Program-made: the position numbers and the translations under genes
Origin: Candidatus Kapaibacterium sp.
GTDB taxonomy: Bacteria > Bacteroidota > Ignavibacteria > Kapaibacteriales > UBA2268
Direction of reading: 5' to 3'
Length of the DNA stretch: 64,000 nt
NCBI GenBank assembly: GCA_026418625.1
Contig: JAOABA010000053.1
Location: 1 to 64,000, forward strand
Shown here: positions 47,565 to 57,387 of the stretch, one piece after another
How the letters are laid out: each line of letters starts with the position of its first letter
How positions within the stretch are numbered: the first letter of the stretch is position 1
Notes under the pieces: generated by a model
Told to the model about the DNA's origin: nothing
What the model saw: only the letters and a program-made list of their open reading frames with translations
Databases searched by the model: none

Positions 47565-49415
47565 TTAATTTGGTTTTATATCCTGCGTAATGGAATTTTT
47601 TGTAGTATCCTGAGCTTGCTCTAATTTCTTGTCTTTGATAGGCTCTTTAGGTTTATTCAAATAAGTATTAACTAATTCTCTGGCAATGGGTGCAGCAACT
47701 GTTGCACCGAATCCGGCATTTTCAACCATAACACACATTGCTATTTTAGGATTATCCATCGGTGCAAAGCAAACAAACCAAGAGTGATCATTTCCGTGAG
47801 GATTTTGTGCGGTTCCGGTTTTTCCACAAATAGCAATATTTGATAACATCGCATTTGTAGCAGTTCCACCGGGTGTATTAACCACATCATACATACCTTT
47901 TATAACTATATCGAATACTTTTGGATTGATGCCTAATTTTTTAACGTCATAATCAATATTTTTCCACTTCTCACTCAAATCTCGCCTGACAGCTCTAACA
48001 AGGTGTGGCTGATAAATTATTCCTTTGTTGGCTATTGCTGAAGTATATATTGCCATTTGCAAAGGTGTAACTGAAATCTCTCCCTGACCTATTCCATAAT
48101 TAACAATATTACCTTTTGGATATTTTCCTTTACCATATCTTTTGTCCAACCATTCGATTGTTGGCATAATTCCTTTGCCTTCAGCTGGTAAATCAATTTT
48201 TGATAGCTCTCCGAAGCCAAACATTTTTCCATACCGCCCTAATTTTTCAATTCCAATTTTTAGAGCTAAGTTATAAAAAAACACATTGCAAGAAGCTTGT
48301 ATAGCCTTTCTGACATTGACACTTCCGTGAGAACCATGACAGCCATAAGTCCTGTTTCCGTAAGTAAAAGAACCGGGACAGGATATAGTAGTATTTTCGT
48401 TTATTAAACCTTCATTTAGCCCCGCTATAGCAACAAGCATTTTCCATGTTGAACCGGGTGGATATGCTGCCTGTAAAGCTCTGTTAAATAATGGTTTTTC
48501 CTCGTCCGCCTCAAGTTCTCCATAAAAATTATTTTTTGTATTTCCTGCAAAAACTCTCAAATCATAATCTGGCTTACTAACAAGGCATAATACTTCTCCA
48601 TTAGAGGGATCAATCGCAACTATTGCTCCTCTTCTTCCTGTCATCAATTCTTCGGCTTTTTCTTGCAAATCCCTATCAACCGATAACTTTATATCAAATC
48701 CATTATTTACAGGTATGTCGCTCTTTCCTGAGTTAAAATCAGATTTCCTACCTAACCTGTCCACTGCTACCCATCTAACCCCTTTTGTTCCTTTGAGAAA
48801 ATTCTCATAGGTAAACTCTATGCCCGTCTGACCAATTACGTCCCCCATCTTATAATAACTATATCTTTCAAGCTGGGGTATACTTATCTCACGAGTATAA
48901 CCAAGAATATGAGACATATTCCCCTTAAATTCATAGAGCCTTTTTGTCTCAATTGAGATATCTACACCCTGTAAGATATCTCCAAGCTCCTCTATCAGTG
49001 CTATCTTATTAGGCTCAACATCTCTTGCTATCTTTATTTGATCAAATTGTGAATATCTCTTATTTTTTTTAAGTATATTTATTAAAGTTGTTGTGTCCAT
49101 ATCCAGACAATAAGCGAGCAATGGAAGATTATCCGCTTTAAAATCATTAGGGGTTAATCGAACGGTGTAAGAAGGTTCCCCGTGAACTAACAAATTATTA
49201 TTTCTATCGTAGATGTTACCTCTAAACGGTTCAACTACTTCTTGTTTCAAACTTTGAGTTTCTGTTGCTGATTTATAAATACCACCTTTAATCAGTTGCA
49301 GATATCCAAGTCTGACTACAAATATCGAGAATATTAAAATAGTCAGTCCAAAAAATATATTCTGCCTGATTTTTGAGGCATAATCACCCTTGGTTTTGTC
49401 CAATGAGTTAATCAT
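47565..49415 (-). CDS. mrdA: Penicillin-binding protein 2 (MrdA)
   Basis: The 616-residue protein has one N-terminal membrane helix (FFGLTILIFSIFVVRLGYLQL), the PBP dimerisation/pedestal region (VVEPFRGNIYDRN), and a class B transpeptidase domain. The catalytic motifs are S322-T-W-K325, S375-C-N377 and K532-T-G534. It cross-links peptidoglycan during side-wall elongation. It overlaps the preceding O-antigen ligase-like gene by 8 bp and does not sit with mreBCD/rodA here. The C-terminal 30 residues are charged and low-complexity. Confidence 0.92.
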   Translation of the reverse strand: MINSLDKTKGDYASKIRQNIFFGLTILIFSIFVVRLGYLQLIKGGIYKSATETQSLKQEVVEPFRGNIYDRNNNLLVHGEPSYTVRLTPNDFKADNLPLLAYCLDMDTTTLINILKKNKRYSQFDQIKIARDVEPNKIALIEELGDILQGVDISIETKRLYEFKGNMSHILGYTREISIPQLERYSYYKMGDVIGQTGIEFTYENFLKGTKGVRWVAVDRLGRKSDFNSGKSDIPVNNGFDIKLSVDRDLQEKAEELMTGRRGAIVAIDPSNGEVLCLVSKPDYDLRVFAGNTKNNFYGELEADEEKPLFNRALQAAYPPGSTWKMLVAIAGLNEGLINENTTISCPGSFTYGNRTYGCHGSHGSVNVRKAIQASCNVFFYNLALKIGIEKLGRYGKMFGFGELSKIDLPAEGKGIMPTIEWLDKRYGKGKYPKGNIVNYGIGQGEISVTPLQMAIYTSAIANKGIIYQPHLVRAVRRDLSEKWKNIDYDVKKLGINPKVFDIVIKGMYDVVNTPGGTATNAMLSNIAICGKTGTAQNPHGNDHSWFVCFAPMDNPKIAMCVMVENAGFGATVAAPIARELVNTYLNKPKEPIKDKKLEQAQDTTKNSITQDIKPN

Positions 49416-50832
49416 TTTTCAGTTCAATTTGATTACTATTCGAAGTGTAATTTACAAATTTTTCAGCAAACGCAATTGCTACGGCAGATGTAAAAATTCC
49501 ATCCCTATACATAAACTGAGCACTAGTAAAATCTGAAATTATCATTAGGAGCATCAACATAAAGCACCCAAGATAAAGTGCTTTTAAGAATTTATCTTTT
49601 GTTTTTCTTGTTTGTCTTTCCAATTTGAATAAATAATATATATAGAAGAAGAAAATTAATAAAGATGCTGGAATGCCAAACCTAAACATAAACCACAAAT
49701 ACCCGTTATGAATAATATTGGTATTGATTGTATATAGACCAAATGGATCAAAAAAACTTATTTTTTTTGCTAATCCATTTCCACCCAATGGATAGCTCTT
49801 TATACCCTCAAAGACCTTATCATATTCACTAAATCTTATTTGAACAGATTCATCTTTCTGTCCTTTTGTTGTGGAAGTCAGCCTTTTCTCCGCTACTTTT
49901 AGTAATACAAATGTGTTATCCTTGAAAACAGAATATACAATTCCAAAAATTGTTGCTAATATTATTAATGTTGCGGTTATTATTTGTATCCTCGATTTCT
50001 TGTCTATATAAAACATCATTATTACAACAACTGCCATTAATATAACCCAGAAGGTTCTCGAGAATGAAATCAATAAAGCTCCAAATGACAAAACAGTAAA
50101 AAATAAAACCAATGTTTTTAGAATCGGTTTCTTAGTATATAATGTAAATACAATTCCTAATATTGTTGCTGCCGTGAATAATGTCTGATTAATTCTTAAC
50201 GAACGCTCAAGTTCAAAAGCATAGACTGCCATACTTATTGCTCGTTGATTATAAGCATAAAACTGATTAAACACACAATATAATACTGATATTGAAAAAC
50301 AAATCAAAAATGTTATGATATCTTGCTTTTCTCTAATGTGGTATCTTATCGGAAAATAATATAGTATCATAGCATAGGAACCAAATTCTCTAAACCAATC
50401 AAGAAATGATACCTCATTGAGAACTGCAATAATGGCATTAATTGGCGAGAACAAGAAAAATATTAAAATCGCTTTATCCGCTGGATTCCTGAAAAGTCTC
50501 TCCTTTTTAAAACCAATTGTCCAAATTAACCAGAAAAAAAGCCCACCAAGTAAAAAAGCTCCAGCTATTACATCGAAAGCAGATACCCCCGGCTTTGTTT
50601 CTACGAAATAAGTGCCAGTGAAGACTGCTACGAAATTTAACCAAAACTTTGGATATTTTATGAAAACGTAAATTAGAGCTATTCCAAATATACCAGCTAA
50701 AACATATAGTCCATAATCCTGATCAATACCTAACCATATTGATGCAGCGGCTATAATAGCAAGAATTAACAAAGATGAAAAAGTAATTTTCTCTCGAAAA
50801 TCTTTTAGCTCTATTTTCAGAATTCCATTCAA
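49408..50832 (-). CDS. O-antigen ligase/polymerase-like membrane protein (Wzy_C type), TTG start
   Basis: The 474-residue protein has about 11 hydrophobic segments and the Wzy_C/WaaL signature region. SFSRTFWVILM sits in the middle, then a long periplasmic loop (about 300-375) with QIRFSEYDKVFEGIKSYPLGGNG and IIHNGYLWFMFRFGIP. Such enzymes polymerise or ligate surface polysaccharides from undecaprenyl-PP carriers. The start is TTG, overlapping the upstream stop as TTGA (4 bp), so it is translated in coupling with the chain-length gene. Whether it is a Wzy or a WaaL cannot be decided. Confidence 0.83.
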   Translation of the reverse strand: MNGILKIELKDFREKITFSSLLILAIIAAASIWLGIDQDYGLYVLAGIFGIALIYVFIKYPKFWLNFVAVFTGTYFVETKPGVSAFDVIAGAFLLGGLFFWLIWTIGFKKERLFRNPADKAILIFFLFSPINAIIAVLNEVSFLDWFREFGSYAMILYYFPIRYHIREKQDIITFLICFSISVLYCVFNQFYAYNQRAISMAVYAFELERSLRINQTLFTAATILGIVFTLYTKKPILKTLVLFFTVLSFGALLISFSRTFWVILMAVVVIMMFYIDKKSRIQIITATLIILATIFGIVYSVFKDNTFVLLKVAEKRLTSTTKGQKDESVQIRFSEYDKVFEGIKSYPLGGNGLAKKISFFDPFGLYTINTNIIHNGYLWFMFRFGIPASLLIFFFYIYYLFKLERQTRKTKDKFLKALYLGCFMLMLLMIISDFTSAQFMYRDGIFTSAVAIAFAEKFVNYTSNSNQIELKND

Positions 50833-52028
50833 TTAGATTCTTCTTGATTGCTTGAATTAAGCTCTTTTACTTTTTTACTGAAGCTTTTGTAAGAATTAAA
50901 AACAAGTGTAAATATTATTGATAGTATTAACAAACCAACTGCTGAACCTAAGATGATAAGAGAGCGTTTTGGTTTAATTTTCTTATCCGGTGGAATAGCT
51001 TTGTCAATTATAAAGAGAGATTGGGTCTGACGTATTTCATTTAATCTTGCTTCTTCGAGCATCGGAATCAAAAAAGCCTTTACTTTGTTCAATGTTTCGA
51101 ACTCTGCATAAAGTCTCATAAATTCAATCCCAACTTCCGCTGCTTTATTCAAAGCAAAATTACCTCCAAAACCGGGTTGGTTTTGGGCATTAGATAATTG
51201 TGTTTTGAGTTGATTAATTACCCCTGTTTGCATTACAGTAAATGGATCGTCTTTCCCGTATTTATTTGTCAACAAATCTAAAATTATTTCCTGTTTCATA
51301 AGCTCAGCTTTCAAGTCAATTAAAGCCGTGGATAAAGCTTTTGCCTGATCTTGCGGAGAAAAAATCAGCTTTGATTGTGAATATATTCTAATAGAGTCGG
51401 AAACCCTTGAAATACTCTCCTCAGTAGCTCTAATCCTTTTTTCAAGATATTCGCGATTAATTCTGGATTCTAAATTGAAAATATTCTGAGCTAAATCATT
51501 TGCTATCTGCACGTAGTCATTAGCCATCATCGCTGCAACTTTTGGGTCTTTGTCTGTTATCGTTATTGTGTAATTTCCTTCTTTTTCTGCTTCAATTTCA
51601 AGATTTTCTTCAAAAGCTTTTCTCACGTCAACCATTCGCCCTGATTCAATCTCATACCTTTCCATTAATTTGTATTTTTTTATAATACTATCTTTTACAG
51701 TTCTGGATTCCAAAATCACAAGCAAACTGTAAGCTCCTTCACCTTTACCACCTAATTTAGTCAATCCAATATCTTTCAGAGTTGATGACAGGTTATTCAT
51801 TATTCCTTCAAAACCAAGACTAGTAGATTTTGGGGGAACAACATTCGCTGTTGCACTATACCAATTAGGCATAATGAAAGCAACGATAGCAGCTATTATT
51901 GTCCCAATTAAAGTGAATAACAAAATAAACCATTTATATCTATATAATATTGCTGCAAGAAGAACTCCCTCAGTTGTTTTCTCATTATTTTGATTTTCAT
52001 TATTTACAGGAATAATTTGTTCACTCAT
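50829..52028 (-). CDS. Wzz-family polysaccharide chain-length determinant
   Basis: The 399-residue protein has two membrane helices, near residues 30-53 (WFILLFTLIGTIIAAIVAFIMP) and near 362-384 (LIILGSAVGLLILSIIFTLVF), flanking a large periplasmic coiled-coil domain. The N-terminal Wzz domain continues after the first helix (NWYSATANVVPP), and a Pro-rich PPDKKIKPKR segment precedes the second. Wzz proteins set the modal length of O-antigen or capsule chains. No tyrosine kinase domain is fused. First gene of the three-gene wzz-wzy-mrdA unit. Confidence 0.88.
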   Translation of the reverse strand: MSEQIIPVNNENQNNEKTTEGVLLAAILYRYKWFILLFTLIGTIIAAIVAFIMPNWYSATANVVPPKSTSLGFEGIMNNLSSTLKDIGLTKLGGKGEGAYSLLVILESRTVKDSIIKKYKLMERYEIESGRMVDVRKAFEENLEIEAEKEGNYTITITDKDPKVAAMMANDYVQIANDLAQNIFNLESRINREYLEKRIRATEESISRVSDSIRIYSQSKLIFSPQDQAKALSTALIDLKAELMKQEIILDLLTNKYGKDDPFTVMQTGVINQLKTQLSNAQNQPGFGGNFALNKAAEVGIEFMRLYAEFETLNKVKAFLIPMLEEARLNEIRQTQSLFIIDKAIPPDKKIKPKRSLIILGSAVGLLILSIIFTLVFNSYKSFSKKVKELNSSNQEESN

Positions 52029-52194
52029 TGTTTAATCCAGAGAATTATTTTCTATATATCTTCAAAAGTTACAAAATTAATACTTATTTAAATAATCCCT
52101 ATTGTATTTTAATTAAGGAATATTTATTTATGATAGTTTTTAAATGGTATTTAATTTTCGATAGATTCAGGTTAGATTGATAAGTTAACAGAAA

Positions 52195-53208
52195 TCAGAA
52201 TTGATTTAATACTCGAATATCATTTTCATAAAGCAAACGGATATCGTCAATGCCTGTTTTCAGCATTGTAACTCTTTCGATTCCAAAGCCAAAAGCATAA
52301 CCGGAATATTCTTCGGGATCTATGCCTCCTGCTTTCAAAACGTTTGGATGAACCATACCACATCCGGCTATTTCGAGCCATCCTGAATACTTACAAACAC
52401 GACAGCCCTCACCTTTACAAAGGAAACAAGTGATATCAAGTTCGGCACTCGGCTCTGTAAATGGAAAGAAAGATGGTCTGTATCTAAATTTAGATTCTTC
52501 ACCATACATCTTTTTTGCAAATGCAATCAAGGTTCCTTTTAATTCAGTGAAAGTTACTCTTTTATTGATATATAAACCCTCGATTTGATGAAATTCTGCA
52601 AGGGACCTTGCACTGATAGCTTCATTTCTATAAACCCGTCCGGGCATTATGCATCTGATTGGTGGCTTTTGGCTATGCATCACCCTGATTTGAACAGGCG
52701 ATGTATGTGTTCTTAATAATAAATTCCCCTCACCTTCAATGAAAAAAGTATCCTGCATATCTCGTGCAGGATGGTCTGGGGGAAAATTCAGTGCGTCAAA
52801 ATTATGATAAGTATCCTCGATATCTGGACCTTCGGCGACTTCAAAACCCATTGATACGAAAATTTCTACCATCTTCGTCAGTGTTTGGTTAATTGGATGA
52901 AAGGTCCCCTTAAAATTTCTACGACCGGGAAGTGTGAGATCTAAATCAGTTCGAGTTTCTATTGATTTTTCTAAATTGTCTTTTAGAGTTTGATATTCTG
53001 ATTCTGCAAAAAATTTTAAATTATTCAAACTTTTACCTATTTCAGGTTTTAGTTCTTTTGGAACTTCTTTTAACCTATCAAAAAGAGATTGAATAGTTCC
53101 TTTTTTGACGAGATGTTTTAGTTTGAATGCTTCAAGTTTATCGAGGCTGTCAATAATGGACAACTCATCCTTTATTGAAGCCTCGAGTTTTTTTATTTCT
53201 TCTTGCAT
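52195..53208 (-). CDS. pheS: Phenylalanyl-tRNA synthetase alpha subunit
   Basis: The 337-residue protein is a class II synthetase: N-terminal coiled coil ([24 protein letters not shown]), motif 1-2 region ([31 protein letters not shown].. [22 protein letters not shown]), a Cys-rich insertion ([17 protein letters not shown]) as in Bacteroidota/Chlorobi-type PheS, and motif 3 [14 protein letters not shown]. It charges tRNA-Phe together with PheT. pheT is not next to it; the downstream gene is wzz. It lies 23 bp after rplT. Confidence 0.97.
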   Translation of the reverse strand: MQEEIKKLEASIKDELSIIDSLDKLEAFKLKHLVKKGTIQSLFDRLKEVPKELKPEIGKSLNNLKFFAESEYQTLKDNLEKSIETRTDLDLTLPGRRNFKGTFHPINQTLTKMVEIFVSMGFEVAEGPDIEDTYHNFDALNFPPDHPARDMQDTFFIEGEGNLLLRTHTSPVQIRVMHSQKPPIRCIMPGRVYRNEAISARSLAEFHQIEGLYINKRVTFTELKGTLIAFAKKMYGEESKFRYRPSFFPFTEPSAELDITCFLCKGEGCRVCKYSGWLEIAGCGMVHPNVLKAGGIDPEEYSGYAFGFGIERVTMLKTGIDDIRLLYENDIRVLNQF

Positions 53209-53231
53209 CGCCGATAAGTAGTTGAAATGAA

Positions 53232-53579
53232 TTAGCTTTTAGCTTGTTCAACAATTAATTTGAAAACTTCAGGTTTATTCATAGCATAATAAGCTAAAAG
53301 TTTTCTATTAATCAAGATATTTTTTTCTTTCAGATTATGGATAAGTTTTGAATATGTTGTTCCATTCAATCTTGCAGCAGCGTTAATTCTGACTATCCAT
53401 AATGAACGAAAAGTTCTTTTTTTGGCTCTTCGGTCGCGGTAAGCGTATTGAAGACCTTTTTCGATGTGGTGCTTGGCTATTGTCCAAACGTTTTTTCGTC
53501 TGCCCCAATAACCTTTGGCAAGCTTAAGAAAATTCTTTTTTTTCCTATGCGATGCTACTTTATTTCTTGATCTTGGCAT
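53232..53579 (-). CDS. rplT: 50S ribosomal protein L20
   Basis: The 115-residue, strongly basic protein matches L20 throughout ([59 protein letters not shown]). L20 is an early 23S rRNA binder and, in many bacteria, represses its own operon through the leader of infC-rpmI-rplT. Here it follows rpmI by 73 bp and precedes pheS. Confidence 0.98.
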   Translation of the reverse strand: MPRSRNKVASHRKKKNFLKLAKGYWGRRKNVWTIAKHHIEKGLQYAYRDRRAKKRTFRSLWIVRINAAARLNGTTYSKLIHNLKEKNILINRKLLAYYAMNKPEVFKLIVEQAKS

Positions 53580-53652
53580 ATAAACCTCATTAATAATAAT
53601 AAAAATATTGCTCAGGGAGAGCTTCGCTTGAACCCCTTCCGCAAAAAAATAA

Positions 53653-53850
53653 TTAAGCTAAAGCAAGCAGCTTTTTAATTCTTGGTTCATCAGCAGGATG
53701 AACAAGAGCCGGTTGCCTCAAATTTCTTTTCGTTTTTCGGCTTTTCTTCGTTAAAATGTGATTTTTGAAAGCCTTCTCTCTTTTTATTTTACCTGTCCCG
53801 GTCAGCTTAAATCTTTTCTTAGCAGACCCTTTCGTTTTCATCTTTGGCAT
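53653..53850 (-). CDS. rpmI: 50S ribosomal protein L35
   Basis: The 65-residue basic protein matches L35 ([31 protein letters not shown].. [13 protein letters not shown]). It is the first gene of rpmI-rplT-pheS in this window; infC, the usual upstream neighbour, is absent, and an unrelated protease gene with its own terminator lies upstream. Confidence 0.98.
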   Translation of the reverse strand: MPKMKTKGSAKKRFKLTGTGKIKREKAFKNHILTKKSRKTKRNLRQPALVHPADEPRIKKLLALA

Positions 53851-53935
53851 TTTACTGAATATTTTATTTTTGAAAAAAATAGAACTACAAAGATAAGAAA
53901 AATTTAATTTTCACAAAAAATATTTATGAAATAAA

Positions 53936-53962
53936 AATCCGACCCTTCATCAGAGTCGGATT
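53936..53962 (-). terminator. Rho-independent terminator of the subtilase gene
   Basis: An 8-bp perfect stem AATCCGAC/GTCGGATT with an 11-nt loop, followed on the minus strand by TTTATTTC. It separates the protease gene from rpmI, so rpmI must have its own promoter in 53851-53935. Confidence 0.85.
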
Positions 53963-53992
53963 ATATAAATTTTACCTTATTTAATTTAAATA

Positions 53993-55198
53993 TTAGTTAT
54001 GATATGCAAGGGGATCGGGGTTAGAGTCTCTGTCACTGGAAACATAGCCTCTATTTGTAATGTTTCCACCAGTTGCAAGCAAAATACCAGCAACGTGTGG
54101 TGCAGCCATTGAAGTTCCGCTCATTGTAGCATAGCGTCCATTCTTATAAGTTGAATAAATGCTGACTCCCGGTGCACTATAATCAATTGGAGGATTTCCA
54201 TAGTTTGAAGATGATGCAAATACTCCACTGCTATTATGGGCAGATACAGTGTAAATGCCAGTTCCGTTAACTCTTGCAGGTGAATAATTATTTGCATCGG
54301 CAGAGGAATTCCCGGCTGCGATTGAAAAATAAATTCCATAATTTGTTGCACAATTGTAAACCGCATTATCTAAAGAAGTGGAAGCTGAGCCGCCAAGACT
54401 CATATTAGCTACATCACCTGTTGAGCCATATCTTGCTACATAGTTGACTCCTGCAATTATTTGCGAATATGTTCCGCTACCGCTGCTGTTAAGAACTTTG
54501 ACGCCAACTACTCCAGCTCCTGCAGCTACACCAACTACTCCAATTGTGTTGTTCTTTGCTGCGATAGTTCCGGCAACGTGTGTCCCGTGACCATTTAAAT
54601 CATTAGCTGTTCTTGCATCTTGACCACTGGTTACAAATGTTGTGCATCGTGAAGTAATTACATTTAAGTCAGAATGAGTTAAATCAACACCTGTATCAAT
54701 AATCCAAGCTACATTTGAAATATTGGATGAATTAATGTAGCCACCAACATAGCTTATTCCCCAAGGTGTAGTTTGGGTTTGGGTTTGATCATTTTTCATA
54801 TCAACGCTTTCAAGCATATCAATGGGTAATTTAACTTCCTGATCTGGCTCAACATAAGCAACTCTTGGGTCGTTTGCAAGTTTATTTGCTTGCTCAAGAG
54901 TCATTTTTGCTGCGAAACCGTTCAAAACTTTGTCATAAACAAAAATCAAATTATCTGATGGAATTCCGTTAGATGATAAAATTAATTTAGCCCTAACGTC
55001 TAGTGATATATAAGACAATGAATTTGCTTCCTTGCTATCATCTAAAACAATAATGTATTGATCATTAAAACCGGGTTTTGTTAAGACTGTTTTGGCAGTT
55101 TTTGATGTGGGAGCGTTGCTGTTATCTACGTTACAGCTCACCATTACAAGGGTTAAAGCTATAACAAATACTGAAATTGTCGTTCTTCTAAATTTCAT
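53993..55198 (-). CDS. Subtilisin-like (S8) serine protease, lipoprotein
   Basis: I use the ATG at 55198; an in-frame TTG 12 bp upstream is part of the GGAGG ribosome site. About 401 residues. The signal ends in lipobox VMVSC (Cys22), so it is probably anchored to the membrane. An I9-type propeptide (YIIVLDDSKEAN.. FAAKMTLEQANKLANDPRVAYVEPD) is followed by the S8A domain with D168 (IIDTGVDLTHSD), H204 (NGHGTHVAGT), oxyanion N297 (AAGNSS) and S363 (SGTSMAAPHVAG). No T9SS domain. Likely roles are nutrient protein degradation or envelope processing. Confidence 0.94.
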   Translation of the reverse strand: MKFRRTTISVFVIALTLVMVSCNVDNSNAPTSKTAKTVLTKPGFNDQYIIVLDDSKEANSLSYISLDVRAKLILSSNGIPSDNLIFVYDKVLNGFAAKMTLEQANKLANDPRVAYVEPDQEVKLPIDMLESVDMKNDQTQTQTTPWGISYVGGYINSSNISNVAWIIDTGVDLTHSDLNVITSRCTTFVTSGQDARTANDLNGHGTHVAGTIAAKNNTIGVVGVAAGAGVVGVKVLNSSGSGTYSQIIAGVNYVARYGSTGDVANMSLGGSASTSLDNAVYNCATNYGIYFSIAAGNSSADANNYSPARVNGTGIYTVSAHNSSGVFASSSNYGNPPIDYSAPGVSIYSTYKNGRYATMSGTSMAAPHVAGILLATGGNITNRGYVSSDRDSNPDPLAYHN

Positions 55199-55356
55199 TT
55201 TGACCTCCAATAATTTTACAAAAAATCAAATTTAATTATTTTTTTTTATAATACAAAGTTCCAATTTAATCCAAATTAATTTTTAATTTGTAGAATTTAA
55301 CTTTACCTAATAAAACTCGAATATTAATTATCGGCAGTTTTTTTTTAAAGATGAGT

Positions 55357-56115
55357 CTATTTAATAGAAAAACTTAAAAAATCTTTAAATTTTTCGACTA
55401 ATAGTGGTAAAGCCTCGCCCGATGGAGCTGATATTCTATAATCAACATAGCTTGATATTTGAGTAATGTTTGGATTGACTTCAACAACTGTTGCTCCATT
55501 CCTCTTTGCTATGAAAGGAAGATTTGCAGCAGGATATACTTCTGCCGATGTTCCAATGCTGAAGAATACATCACAATTAGCTGATTCATCTTCAGCTTTC
55601 ATTAAAGCATCATAGGGCAACATCTCTCCAAACCAGACGACTGATGGTCTGATTAAACCACCACATTCATCGCATCTTGGTATCTGACCTTCAGGAAGAT
55701 TTGTTTCACCAAAAAATGGTTTTTTGCAATTAAAACAATGATTTTCTATTATATTACCGTGCAATTCTATTGGATTTGTGGAACCAGCCCTATGGTGCAG
55801 CCTATCCACATTTTGTGTAATCAAGACAAAATGGTTAAAAAGTTTTTCCATTTCAGCAATAGCATAATGGCCGGGATTAGGATTAACATTGTGAATTATT
55901 TCGACACGATGCTGATACCAACTCCAAACTCTTTGTGGATTCGACATAAAGCCATCTATACTGGCTAATTCCATTGGATCGAATTGTGCCCATAGCCCAT
56001 CAGGATCCCTGAATGTTTTAACACCGCTTTCTGCAGAAATGCCAGCCCCGGTCAAAACAACAACGCTATCAGCTTTCGAAAGCTTAATGAGAAGTTCATT
56101 TGGAATTTCAATCAT
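55357..56115 (-). CDS. cobB: Sir2-family NAD-dependent protein deacylase
   Basis: The 252-residue protein is a sirtuin with the NAD motif TGAGISAESGVKTFRD (22-37), QNVDR, catalytic H119 (ELHGN), and a four-Cys zinc site (C127, C130, C148, C151). Y67 and R70 (WYQHR) correspond to the pair that binds dicarboxyl-acyl groups in CobB/SIRT5, so desuccinylase or demalonylase activity as well as deacetylation is plausible. It stands alone; the next gene upstream is an aminopeptidase 31 bp away on the same strand. Confidence 0.92.
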   Translation of the reverse strand: MIEIPNELLIKLSKADSVVVLTGAGISAESGVKTFRDPDGLWAQFDPMELASIDGFMSNPQRVWSWYQHRVEIIHNVNPNPGHYAIAEMEKLFNHFVLITQNVDRLHHRAGSTNPIELHGNIIENHCFNCKKPFFGETNLPEGQIPRCDECGGLIRPSVVWFGEMLPYDALMKAEDESANCDVFFSIGTSAEVYPAANLPFIAKRNGATVVEVNPNITQISSYVDYRISAPSGEALPLLVEKFKDFLSFSIK

Positions 56116-56146
56116 TTTAAATAGATTAATTTATTTTTCAAAAAAT

Positions 56147-57121
56147 CTAAACTTCCATTTCTTTTGTAAACTTACCATCCTTCATCACAATAACATCATC
56201 AAAATAAACAGTTGGCTTTTTAACCAAACCATCAAGGTGGCTTTTAACATTTATTTTTCCGCCCATAGTAACATTATTTCCGAATGCAATATGAATTGTC
56301 CCTAATACTTTTTCATCTTCCAGAATTTGACCGCAAAGCTTGGCTTTATAATTGGTTCCTACTCCAAATTCAGCTACTGCATTAGCATCTTTCCCTGCTT
56401 TTGCAAGAATTTCTTCGAGTTGTTTTGCTTCTTTGCCACCATCAATATTTATTATATATCCATTTTTGACATCAACTTTTATCGGTTCGCTTAAAAGACC
56501 GATACCAGCAAAGGAACCATCAAAAACTATTACACCATTTGATTTCTTCTCCCAAGGTGCCACATAGACCTCGCCAGATGGTAAATTACCACTTTCTCCA
56601 ATTTTTCTTAACACTCCTGTGCTTGGAATAATATTTCTTCCCTTAATATTCATAATAAAATCTGTTCCGGCTTTTGTAGTAACCCTGACATAAGAAACCC
56701 TTTTCATCCTTTCGAAAACCATCTCTGTAGTTTCAACAATCTTATCAGGATTGGCTCCAAAACACCTTTCGATTGTTTCTAATGTAATGCCGGGCATTGT
56801 TCCAATTCTAACACCCTTGCTCGAAGCTTCTCTACGTGCATCTGTATGAGTAAGAGAACGATATGTCGGACAAACAGCAACATCAACGCTTTTCAAAAGG
56901 TCTGCAATTTGCTCTGGTGGCTCCTGTCCATTGAATTCCCGTGCTTTCATTTCCACGTAAATAGCTTCATTAACAATCTTTTTACCTACTTCATAAAAAA
57001 TCTTTCCAATATCACTTAAATATTCATCAGTTAAAACCAAAAAATACTCCTCGCTCGACAGCCCCATAAAGTTCTCGAGAGCAATCTGAACTGATTTCTC
57101 TATTTTTGATGATTTTGCCAT
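56147..57121 (-). CDS. M29-like metallo-aminopeptidase
   Basis: The 324-residue protein matches the aminopeptidase family related to M29/AmpS and NicX. Visible blocks are EFNGQEPPEQIADLLKSVDV, SLTHTDARREASSKG, IGTMPGI, and the metal-binding part near 245-300: EFGVGTN, then GTIHIAFGNN and HLDG. Glu, His and Asp in these blocks would bind the two metals. No signal peptide, so a cytoplasmic role in peptide turnover. Probably co-transcribed with the sirtuin gene downstream. Confidence 0.82.
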   Translation of the reverse strand: MAKSSKIEKSVQIALENFMGLSSEEYFLVLTDEYLSDIGKIFYEVGKKIVNEAIYVEMKAREFNGQEPPEQIADLLKSVDVAVCPTYRSLTHTDARREASSKGVRIGTMPGITLETIERCFGANPDKIVETTEMVFERMKRVSYVRVTTKAGTDFIMNIKGRNIIPSTGVLRKIGESGNLPSGEVYVAPWEKKSNGVIVFDGSFAGIGLLSEPIKVDVKNGYIINIDGGKEAKQLEEILAKAGKDANAVAEFGVGTNYKAKLCGQILEDEKVLGTIHIAFGNNVTMGGKINVKSHLDGLVKKPTVYFDDVIVMKDGKFTKEMEV

Positions 57122-57334
57122 AATATATCCTTAAATTTAAATTCCAAAAAAATTGGTTACACACCAACTTGAATTTTAGGTTGAATTAGTTAAATGTTAA
57201 ACTAAAAGAATACTTTTGTGTTTTGTATCAAATGTAAATTAACAATTAATTAAATAAAACTCAATTCTTTTTTTGATGAAATGATAGAAATTGTTTCATC
57301 TCTGATTTTGATCATTCTAAAATTAGTAAAAAAA

Positions 57335-57363
57335 TTGACGATAAAGACCTTTGTAAATACTTT
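57335..57363 (+). promoter_or_regulatory. Candidate promoter TTGACG-N17-TACTTT
   Basis: TTGACG at 57335-57340 and TACTTT at 57358-57363 are separated by exactly 17 bp, the ideal sigma-70 spacing. The predicted transcription start is near 57370, directly before the AAAAGG that would serve the histidine kinase starting at 57388. Confidence 0.45.
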
Positions 57364-57387
57364 TTAAATATTAAAAGGTAAAAACAA

